Part shown: positions 25,973 through 33,180 of the stretch, one piece after another
How the letters are laid out: each line of letters starts with the position of its first letter
Position numbering within the stretch: the first letter of the stretch is position 1
NCBI GenBank assembly: GCA_965242495.1
Contig: OZ251446.1
Location: 496,001-560,000, forward strand
Length of the DNA stretch: 64,000 nucleotides
Direction: 5' to 3'
From: CBDESN01 sp965242495
GTDB lineage: Bacteria > Pseudomonadota > Alphaproteobacteria > MPNO01
Translations under genes and position numbers: made by a program
Notes under the pieces: model-generated
Database searches by the model: none
The model's input: the letters and a program-made list of their open reading frames with translations, nothing else
Told to the model about the DNA's origin: nothing

Positions 25973-27040
25973 CTATTGCAGCCGGTAGAAGTCGATCATG
26001 TTGTTGTAGAGCAGGTTGCGCTTGACGGCCTCGCTGTATTCGTTGGAGTCGATGAACTCCGGCAGTTCGGTCGTCAGGTCGTCCTCCGTCGGCTCGTGCG
26101 GATAGTCGGATGCGTAGAGGATGCGCTTCGATCCGATGGCGTCGATGGTGTATTTCAGGCCGGTCTCGCCCAGCTCCATCGCCACCCAGAAATTCTCGCC
26201 CTCGCGGATGTAGTCCGACGGGCGCTTCTTCAGCCGCCTGCGCGCGGCGGCGCCGAAGATCGAGTCGAACTCGTAGTCCAGCCGGTCCATCATGAACGGC
26301 ACCCAGCTGCAGCCGCCTTCGAGATAGGCGATCCGGAGGCCCGGAAACCGGTCGTACACGCCGGAAAAGACGATGTCGGTCAGCTGGATCATCAGCGGGA
26401 ACGGGTGTTCGAGCGCGTGCACCTTGGCGAACTCGTTGAAATGGTCGAAGCCGAGCCCGCGGCTCGGCGCGCCGTGTATGGCCAGCGGCATGTCGTGCTT
26501 CTCCGCCGCCTCGAAGATCGGCCAGAAGAACTCGTCGCCGTAGCTCTTGCCGAGATAGGTCTGCGACGGCAGCAGGCAGGCCGGAAAGCGGACCCGTCGC
26601 TTCTTGCAGCGCTCGATCTCGGCCGCGGCGGCGGCCGGGTCCTGCACCGCGATCATGCCGGCGCCGTAGAAGCGCTCGTCCCGGCTGGTGTAGCGGTCCT
26701 CCAGCCAGTTGTTGTAGGCGGCCGCGGTGGCGCGGGCCCATTCGACGTCCGAGATCAACCCGCAGGCGAGGCCGGCGGTCGGGTACAGCACCGTGCCCTC
26801 CACGCCGATCAGCTCGACCATCTCGCGCCACACTTCGGCGTCGGTATGGACGTATTTGCGGCCTCCGTCCTCGGTCGTGTTGATGAAGCCGCGCGCCCAG
26901 CCGTCGAGGCTCGGCCAGATGCCGAAGGTCTTCTGCATCCGCAGCCCCTCGTACTCGCCCTCGAAATACCGGGCGATCTCGTCGTCGTCCTCCAGGACGT
27001 GCCCGTCGCCGTCGAAGACCGGGAAGGGATGCTTGGTCAT
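25973..27040 (-). CDS. Amidohydrolase family protein
   Basis: A 355-residue amidohydrolase-2 protein. The metal site starts at FDGDGHVLED, with AIHGAPSRGLGFDHFNEF in the middle, YLEGGCSWVPFMMDRLDYEF, and YASDYPHEPTEDDLTTELPEF near the end. These mark a TIM-barrel hydrolase or decarboxylase. RBS GGAGAGAGC precedes the ATG at 27040. It sits between a TRAP binding protein and an amidase on the same strand, so the three may serve uptake and breakdown of one amide or aromatic acid; this is inference. Confidence 0.87.
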   Translation of the reverse strand: MTKHPFPVFDGDGHVLEDDDEIARYFEGEYEGLRMQKTFGIWPSLDGWARGFINTTEDGGRKYVHTDAEVWREMVELIGVEGTVLYPTAGLACGLISDVEWARATAAAYNNWLEDRYTSRDERFYGAGMIAVQDPAAAAAEIERCKKRRVRFPACLLPSQTYLGKSYGDEFFWPIFEAAEKHDMPLAIHGAPSRGLGFDHFNEFAKVHALEHPFPLMIQLTDIVFSGVYDRFPGLRIAYLEGGCSWVPFMMDRLDYEFDSIFGAAARRRLKKRPSDYIREGENFWVAMELGETGLKYTIDAIGSKRILYASDYPHEPTEDDLTTELPEFIDSNEYSEAVKRNLLYNNMIDFYRLQ

Positions 27041-27125
27041 GTCGCGCTCTCTCCGAGATGCGCCGCGTCCTGCCGCCGCGCGGGCCGATCCTGGACCATC
27101 CGCCGCGCGCGTACAACCGCCCGCG

Positions 27126-28577
27126 TCATTCGTAGCCGGGCGGCGGGACGAAGGCCCGATAGCTCCGCTCCAGCAGACGGGCGAAGCGCAGACAGCTTCG
27201 GTCGCCGTATTGCGGCCCGACGATCTGCACCCCGACCGGCAGCCCCTCGCCGGTGAACCCGATGGGCGCCGCGCTGGCCGGTAGATACGCGACCCCGCTA
27301 TAGCCGGCCCAGAAGGTGAGGGCGCGATAGGGCGTCATTTCGCCGTCGACCGGCAACAGCCGCTCATAGGGCGGGGCGGGGTCGTGCGGAAAGGCCGCCT
27401 TGCCGAAGGCCGGGCACAGCAGCAGGTCGTAGCGGTCGAAGAACTCGCGCCACTTCCAGCGCAGCCGATGGCGGCGCTCGTCGAGCCGCAGCCAGTCCCG
27501 ATGCCGGATGGTGAGGCCGCGCAGCCGCCGCGCCGGGAAGCCGTCGTCCGCGGGGTCGAGCGCCTCGGCCGCCCGCAGATTGTCGGCGAACTCGCGGTCG
27601 CCCTGGCTCACGGAGGTCGCCGCGCGCAGCAGTATGTTGAAGGTCCGGTGGACGTCGTCCATGTCGATGTCGGGCCGCGCGCCGTCATCGACCTCGACCT
27701 TCTCCGACCGGAGGAAGTCGGCGAGCGCCCGCAGCAGGTCGGCCACGCCGCGCTCGACCGGCGAGGTCGGGTGATCGACCAGCATCGCGACCTTGAATTC
27801 GCGCAGCGTCTTCTTGCGCGGCGGCGGCAAGGCGAGCCGGTAGCCCGCGGCGTCGATGTCGTCGGGCCCGGCCATGATCGAGAGTCCCAGGGCGACGTCG
27901 CCCGCGCTCCGCGCCAGCGGGCCGATGTCCAGTATGTCCATCGGCGACGGGTTGCCGGTGAGCGAGTGACCGTGCGGCGGGCAGACGCCGTGCGTCGGCT
28001 TGTGCCCGAACAGGCCGCAGAAATGCGCCGGGTTGCGGATCGACGAGGCGATGTCGCTGCCCATCTCGACGCCGGTGAGGCCGGCGGCGAGCGCCGCCGC
28101 GGCGCCGCCGGACGAGCCGCCGGGGGTCCGCGCCAGGTCCCACGGGTTGTTGGTCGTCCCGTAGACGTCGTTGAAGGTCTGCGCGTCGGCGAGCCAGAGC
28201 GGCACGTTGGTCTTGCCGAACACCACCGCGCCGGCGCCGAGCCAGCGCTCGACGGCGAGCGCGTTGGCGGATGCGACGTTGTCGCGAAAGGCCGGCACGC
28301 CCCAGGTCGTCGGCAGCCCGGCGACGTCGAAGGACTCCTTGACCGTCATCGGCACGCCGTGCAGCGGACCCCAGACCTCGCCCCTGGCGAGCGCCCGGTC
28401 GGCCGCCCTTGCGCGCCGCCGCGCCGCGTCCATGTCGGTGACGACGATGGCGTTGAGCGCCGGGTTGAAACGTTCGATCCGCGCTGCGTAATGCTCCAGC
28501 AGTTCCAGGCAGCCGATCCGGCGGCGCCGGATCATGCCGGCCAGGCTCCGGGCCGGGCGGAATGCGACGTCAGTCAT
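27126..28577 (-). CDS. Amidase (amidase-signature family)
   Basis: A 483-residue enzyme with the catalytic Lys in PMTVKESFDVAGLPTTWG, and GGSSGGAAAALAAGL followed by GSDIASSIRNPAHFCGLFG containing the serines of the Ser-cisSer-Lys triad. Length is typical of the main amidase/GatA-like family. It is not accompanied by gatB or gatC, so a metabolic amidase is more likely than an amidotransferase subunit. It lies upstream of the amidohydrolase gene on the same strand with an 85-base gap. Confidence 0.88.
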   Translation of the reverse strand: MTDVAFRPARSLAGMIRRRRIGCLELLEHYAARIERFNPALNAIVVTDMDAARRRARAADRALARGEVWGPLHGVPMTVKESFDVAGLPTTWGVPAFRDNVASANALAVERWLGAGAVVFGKTNVPLWLADAQTFNDVYGTTNNPWDLARTPGGSSGGAAAALAAGLTGVEMGSDIASSIRNPAHFCGLFGHKPTHGVCPPHGHSLTGNPSPMDILDIGPLARSAGDVALGLSIMAGPDDIDAAGYRLALPPPRKKTLREFKVAMLVDHPTSPVERGVADLLRALADFLRSEKVEVDDGARPDIDMDDVHRTFNILLRAATSVSQGDREFADNLRAAEALDPADDGFPARRLRGLTIRHRDWLRLDERRHRLRWKWREFFDRYDLLLCPAFGKAAFPHDPAPPYERLLPVDGEMTPYRALTFWAGYSGVAYLPASAAPIGFTGEGLPVGVQIVGPQYGDRSCLRFARLLERSYRAFVPPPGYE

Positions 28578-29016
28578 GACGCGCGCCGCCGGGCCGGCCG
28601 GAGCCCGTTCGAGAAATCGGTTCCCGCCGGGGCGCGGCCGCTTCGATCGATCTCGTCAAGGTTCCTGGGTCCCCGCTGACGGATCGCCTCGAGCCGATGG
28701 CCTTCCCGGGGCGTCGTCACAGCACCCTCGTCTCCACGGAAGCGGGGAACGGGATGCGGATATGGATTCCCGCTTTCGAGTGTGTGAAGAAACCCCAAGA
28801 CCTGTGGTCTATCCAGTCGATTCACCACATTTGACCCATATATGTTCCTCATATAGACCATTTATGTTTCTATCGACACGGCGAAAATTCCGAATTACGC
28901 GGATGTCTTGGGATTTCTTCACACACTCTTTCGCGGGAATGACGAGGGGGGCGGGATACTGGCTTCGGGGAGGCCATTGGCTTGAGGCGGATGGGGCAAA
29001 GCGGGGATCCATTTCG
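28578..29016. other. Intergenic region: REP-like hairpin split by a small insertion
   Basis: No gene is supported. A REP-like segment resembling the one at 4025-4075 starts near 28745 (GGGATGCGGATATGGATTCC) and ends at about 28943 (GCGGGAATGACGA). Its hairpin loop carries the 151-bp element annotated separately. Outside these, the sequence shows no recognisable feature. Confidence 0.65.
28778..28928. mobile_element. MITE-like insertion, 151 bp, with target duplication TTTC
   Basis: The element begins GAGTGTGTGAAGAAA and ends with its inverse. The terminal inverted repeats are 24 bp with one mismatch (28778-28801 and 28905-28928). It is bounded by TTTC on both sides (28774-28777 and 28929-28932). 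Removing the element plus one TTTC restores CGCTTTCGCGGGAATGACGA, identical to the REP hairpin at 4051-4070, so the insertion hit the hairpin loop. The interior is AT-rich and has no coding capacity for a transposase. It is non-autonomous; its helper family is not identifiable here. Confidence 0.85.
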
Positions 29017-29409
29017 TCAGATCAGCTCGCGGCTTCCGTCGGAATAGCGGACTTTGAGCGTCATCGTTCCTTCGTTGAGCAGCCACGGCCGCACCTCGAA
29101 GGACCGGGCGCCGCTCGCGTGCATCGGGTCCTCGGCGGCGATCGCTCTGGCTTCGGCGACGTCGCGCGCCCGGACGATGACCATGCCCTCGCCCCGCCAG
29201 TCCTTCTCGTCGTCGGTCCAGAACGGGCCGGCCCCGAACATGACGCCGCGCTCCTCGAGCGAGACCTGGAACGCCAGATGCGCCTCCAGATTCTCCATCA
29301 CCGGCCCCAGTCCCCGGGTCGGTTTGGTGAAGACGACGTAGAGCTGCTTCTGCAACATGCCCTTGCTGGCTTCGAGCACGTCGACGGCGGCGACCCTGGG
29401 TTCGGACAT
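29017..29409 (-). CDS. YciI family protein
   Basis: A 130-residue small alpha/beta-barrel protein. MLQKQLYVVFTKPTRG, HLAFQVSLEERGVMFGAGPF and a central DDEKDWRGEGMVIVRARDVAEARAIAAEDPMH carry the family's His and Asp pattern. The start MSEPRVAAVDVLEA at 29409 sits 11 bases after the nitroreductase stop, so the two are probably one operon. The function of YciI proteins is generally unknown; some act as dehydrochlorinase-like or muconolactone-isomerase-like enzymes. Confidence 0.8.
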   Translation of the reverse strand: MSEPRVAAVDVLEASKGMLQKQLYVVFTKPTRGLGPVMENLEAHLAFQVSLEERGVMFGAGPFWTDDEKDWRGEGMVIVRARDVAEARAIAAEDPMHASGARSFEVRPWLLNEGTMTLKVRYSDGSRELI

Positions 29410-29420
29410 CGGCGTTTCCC

Positions 29421-30080
29421 CTACAGCAGCCGGCAGACTTCGTCGAAGTCGAAGCGATCGAGGCGTTGGAAGATTTTCGACGAATCGCCGCGGCCGAGAT
29501 TGCACAGGAAGTTCGACCGGAAGCTGGTGCCGGCGAAGAACTCGGCGTCCACCTTGGCGTTGTCGAAGCCCGACATCGGCCCGCAATCGAGCCCGACCGC
29601 CCGCGCGGCGAGCAGGAAATAGGCCCCCTGGAGCGTGCCGTTGCGGAACGCCGTCACCTCCGCCGCCGCCGGGTCGGCCGAGTTGCGCTGCTCCATCTCG
29701 GCGGCGCGATGCGGGAACAGCTTGCCGAAATGCCGGTAGAACTCGACGTCATGGGCGACGATCGCGACCGCCGGCGCGGCGCGGGTCTTGTCGACGTTGC
29801 CGGGAGCGAGGGCGGGGATCAGCCGCTCCTTCTGCGCCGGCGTGCGCAGGAAGACGAACCGCGCCGGCGAACAGTTGGCGCTGGTCGGCCCCATCCTGGC
29901 GATCGCGTAGGCTTGGCGGAGCAGATCTTCGGTCACCTCCTCGTCGAGGAAGCCGTTATGGCTCCGCGCCTCCCGGAACAGGAGGTCGAGCGACGGCCCG
30001 TCGGCCGTCCGGATGCGTTCCTTGAGCGCGTCCGCCGCGCGTCTGGCGGCGAGGACCTCTTCGCTCGGCCGTTCGTTCAT
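29421..30080 (-). CDS. Nitroreductase family protein, RutE/malonic-semialdehyde reductase-like
   Basis: A 219-residue FMN-dependent oxidoreductase. The segments FREARSHNGFLDEEVTEDLL, AIARMGPTSANCSPARFVFLR, LIPALAPGNVDKTRAAPA and GCDCGPMSGF-like GLDCGPMSGFDNAKVDAEFF closely match the RutE/HadB group that reduces malonic semialdehyde to 3-hydroxypropionate in pyrimidine degradation. No other rut gene is nearby, so the substrate is open. It is the first gene of a two-gene operon with YciI. Confidence 0.85.
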   Translation of the reverse strand: MNERPSEEVLAARRAADALKERIRTADGPSLDLLFREARSHNGFLDEEVTEDLLRQAYAIARMGPTSANCSPARFVFLRTPAQKERLIPALAPGNVDKTRAAPAVAIVAHDVEFYRHFGKLFPHRAAEMEQRNSADPAAAEVTAFRNGTLQGAYFLLAARAVGLDCGPMSGFDNAKVDAEFFAGTSFRSNFLCNLGRGDSSKIFQRLDRFDFDEVCRLL

Positions 30081-30512
30081 GCGTCTCTCCCGACGGTTCG
30101 TCGATGGCAGGGGCGAGGGTTCATATCAGCACGGCGCGCGCCGGACAACGGCGCGCGGCGCCGACGCCAAGGCGGGCGCCGACGTTTCGCGACCTCTTCG
30201 GCACACTCTCCGGCCCATGCGCGTCCTCCATCGACGAGATTGCGACGAAAATTTTTCAATTTCTTTGTAGATCAATATCTTACGCCAAAAAACCAAGGAA
30301 AAAGCAGGGCGAAAACGGGCCAAAAGCAGGGCGAAAGCAGACGAAAAGCAAGGAGGAAAACGCGGCGGGAAACGGGCGATTCCGGTTGGGGTCAATTCTC
30401 TCTCCCGCCTTCCGGCCGATCCGGCCCGCCCGGGGATGGGCGGGGCTCGTCCGACGTTGGGGAATATAGCGCAGCCGCCCCTCAATGTTAAGCACAAATC
30501 GAGAACAAAAAT
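30081..30512. other. Intergenic region, partly AT-rich, with an A/G-rich repeat
   Basis: No gene is supported. The part next to the nitroreductase start (about 30245-30300) is AT-rich and is a likely place for that operon's promoter. AAAGCAGGGCGAAA occurs at 30301-30314 and again at 30323-30336, within a purine-rich stretch to about 30375. No hairpin stronger than chance was noticed. Confidence 0.5.
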
Positions 30513-31622
30513 TCACGCTCCGGCATCGAGGAACGGATAGTCGGTATAGCCCGCGCGCCCGCCGCCGTAGAAGCTCGCCTTGTCCGGCGGGTTGAGGGGC
30601 GCGCCGAGGGCGAAGCGCCGGGGGAGGTCCGGGTTGGCGAGGAAGAGCTTGGCGTAGGCCACCGCGTCCGCCGCCCCGGCGGCGACGACCGCTTCGCCGC
30701 GCGCGCGGTCGTAGCCGCCGTTGACGATCAGCGCGCCCGAGAAGAGGCCGCGAAGCGCGGCGAACAGCGGATGGCGCCGCGCGAGGAACGTCTCGGCCGG
30801 GGCGCCGGCGTCGGCGGCTCCCGGGGCATCGGTCTCGACGACGTGCAGATAGGCGAGGCCCAGACGGTCGAGCGTGCGCGCCAGATGGGAGAACGTCGCC
30901 GGCGGATCGGAATCCGTCATGTCGTTGAACGACTGGAAGGGCGAGATCCGGTAACCCACGCGATCGGCGCCCCAGACCTCCGCGACGGCCTCGGCCACCT
31001 CGACCGGGAGGCGGGCGCGGTTGGCGACCGGGCCGCCATAGGCGTCGGCGCGCCGGTTGACGCCGTCGCGGACGAACTGATCGAGCAGATAGCCGTTGGC
31101 GCCGTGAATCTCGACGCCGTCGAATCCCGCTTGGCGGGCGTTCTCGGCCGCGGCGCGATAGTCGGCGATCAGGCCGGGGATCTCGCTCGCGACGAGGGCG
31201 CGCGGCGTCTCGAACGGCTTCATCCCGTCATGGGTCATGGCCTGGCCCGCGGCCGCGACCGCCGAGGGCGCCACGGGAAGCGCTCCGCCGGGCTGCATCG
31301 AACTGTGCGAGATGCGCCCGACATGCCAGAGTTGCAGCAGGATGCGGCCGCCGGCCCCGCGCACCGCGCCGACGACCCGGCGCCAGCCTTCGATCTGGGC
31401 GGCCGTGTGGATTCCCGGCGTTGCCGGATAGCCGACGCCTTGCGGCGAAATCTGCGCCGCCTCGGTCACGATCAGCGCCGCGCCGGCCCGCTGGGCGTAG
31501 TATTCGGCGTTGCGCTCGCCGGGCGCGTTGCCGGCGCCGGCGCGGTTCCGCGTCATCGGCGCCATCGCCACGCGGTGCGGCAGTTCCAGCGGACCGAGCC
31601 GCAGCGGATCGAACAGCGACAT
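30513..31622 (-). CDS. Old Yellow Enzyme family alkene reductase (NemA-like)
   Basis: A 369-residue FMN ene-reductase starting MSLFDPLRLGPLELPHRVAM. Typical marks are MAPMTRNRA, QLWHVGRISHSSMQPGG, EIHGANGYLLDQF (the His/Asn pair that holds the carbonyl of the substrate), NRRADAYGG and a C-terminal YPFLDA. It would reduce activated C=C bonds with NAD(P)H. It is divergent from the UbiD-family gene, about 110 bases apart. Confidence 0.92.
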   Translation of the reverse strand: MSLFDPLRLGPLELPHRVAMAPMTRNRAGAGNAPGERNAEYYAQRAGAALIVTEAAQISPQGVGYPATPGIHTAAQIEGWRRVVGAVRGAGGRILLQLWHVGRISHSSMQPGGALPVAPSAVAAAGQAMTHDGMKPFETPRALVASEIPGLIADYRAAAENARQAGFDGVEIHGANGYLLDQFVRDGVNRRADAYGGPVANRARLPVEVAEAVAEVWGADRVGYRISPFQSFNDMTDSDPPATFSHLARTLDRLGLAYLHVVETDAPGAADAGAPAETFLARRHPLFAALRGLFSGALIVNGGYDRARGEAVVAAGAADAVAYAKLFLANPDLPRRFALGAPLNPPDKASFYGGGRAGYTDYPFLDAGA

Positions 31623-31734
31623 GCCGGGCGCCTCCTCGATCAACTTGCCTCGCCCGGCGAAAAGCCGCAAGCTTGCGCGGCGCGGGGAGGGGGGCGCGGC
31701 TCCGCGCGGCGGCGGATGGGGAGGGAGGCGAGCG

Positions 31735-33180
31735 GTGAGCGGCAGGGATTCCGTGCAGACCGATCTTCGCGCGTTCGTCGCCGCGGTCGAGGCGGGCGGC
31801 GAGCTCGAGACCGTCGCCGGCGCCCATTGGGACAAGGAGTTGGGGGCGGTGACCGAAGTGCTGTACCGGGCCAAGGTCGACGCCTCGCCGATGCTGCTGT
31901 TCGACGACATCCCGGGCTACGCCAAAGGCTGGCGCTGCGCCTACGGGATGCTCGGCTCGCCGTTGCGGCTGGCGCTGGCCCTCGGCATGGACGCCGGGAC
32001 CGCGGGCGACCGCCGCGCTTTGCTCGACGCCTGGCGCGGGAAGATCGCCCGCCAGCGCCCGGTCGCGCCCCGCATCGTAAACGGGGGGCCGGTGCTGGAG
32101 AACGTCGACCGGGACGACGACGTGAACCTGTTGAAATTCCCGGTCCCGATCCATCACGAGCATGACGGCGGCCGCTACATCGGCACCGCCTGCGGCGTCG
32201 TGACGCGCGATCCCGACACCGGCCGCGTCAACGTCGGCACGTATCGGGTCCAGGTCAACGGTCCCAACCTCGCGACCTCCTACATCTCCAACGGCAAGCA
32301 GGGGCGCATCCACCGCGACAAGTATCTCCAGGCCGGCCGGCCCTGCCCGATGGCGATCGTCGTCGGCATCGACCCGGCGACCTACGTCGCCGCCCGCTAC
32401 ACGCTGTCGGACAGCGTCCCCGAGCTCGACTGGGCGGGCGGGCTGGTCGGGCGGCCGCTCGACTGCATCGAGGGCGAGGTCACGGGCCTGCCGTTTCCCG
32501 CCCATTCGGAGATCGTCCTCGAAGGCGAGGTCTCGCCGACGGACAAGGCGGCGGAGGGGCCCTTCGGCGAGTGGACCGGCTATTACGCCGGCGGCGCCCG
32601 CGACGAGCCGGTGATCGCGATCAAGCGGGTCTATCATCGCAACGACCCGATCCTCACCTGCGCGGCGAGCCAGAAGCCGCCGCATTCGCATCTGTTCGAA
32701 CGCTGCTTCCTCCGCTCGGCGGCGCTGCTGGATTCGCTCGAAGGCGCCGGCGTCCCCGACGTCAAGGGGGTGTGGGTCCATCAGGCCGGGGCCGGCCGCA
32801 CCTTCGTCGCCGTCTCGATCGCGCAGCGCTATTTCGGGCACGCCAACCAGGCCGGCATCGTCGCTTCGCAGGTCAATCCGACCGGCTATGTCGGGCGCTA
32901 CGTCGTCGTGGTCGACGACGACATCGACCCCACCGACATTCACGACGTGATCTGGGCGATGGGAACGCGGTCGGACCCCAAGACGGATTTCACGTTGCTC
33001 GACCGCTGCTGGTCGTCCAGACTGGACACCATGGTGACGGACGAACGGCTGTACAACTCCCGCGTCGTCATCGACGCATGCATCCCCTACGAACGGCGGG
33101 AGAGTTTCCCCCGCGTCGCGCGCAGCTCGCCCGAGCTGGCGGGCGAGGTGCGCGCCCGCTACCCGGAGCTGTTCCGATGA
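31735..33180 (+). CDS. UbiD family (de)carboxylase
   Basis: A 481-residue prenylated-FMN-dependent decarboxylase-family protein. The start GTG at 31735 follows GGGAGGGAGGCGAGC. It shows VNGGPVLENVDRDDDVNLLKFPVP, RYIGTACGVVTRDPDTGRVN, YRVQVNGPNLATSYI, AAEGPFGEWTGYYA with the conserved Glu, and LFERCFLRSAALLDSL. Length fits UbiD and phenolic-acid decarboxylases. A UbiX-like prenyltransferase is not in the window. Its stop overlaps the start of the protease gene by ATGA, an odd pairing that may be accidental. Confidence 0.88.
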   Translation: MSGRDSVQTDLRAFVAAVEAGGELETVAGAHWDKELGAVTEVLYRAKVDASPMLLFDDIPGYAKGWRCAYGMLGSPLRLALALGMDAGTAGDRRALLDAWRGKIARQRPVAPRIVNGGPVLENVDRDDDVNLLKFPVPIHHEHDGGRYIGTACGVVTRDPDTGRVNVGTYRVQVNGPNLATSYISNGKQGRIHRDKYLQAGRPCPMAIVVGIDPATYVAARYTLSDSVPELDWAGGLVGRPLDCIEGEVTGLPFPAHSEIVLEGEVSPTDKAAEGPFGEWTGYYAGGARDEPVIAIKRVYHRNDPILTCAASQKPPHSHLFERCFLRSAALLDSLEGAGVPDVKGVWVHQAGAGRTFVAVSIAQRYFGHANQAGIVASQVNPTGYVGRYVVVVDDDIDPTDIHDVIWAMGTRSDPKTDFTLLDRCWSSRLDTMVTDERLYNSRVVIDACIPYERRESFPRVARSSPELAGEVRARYPELFR

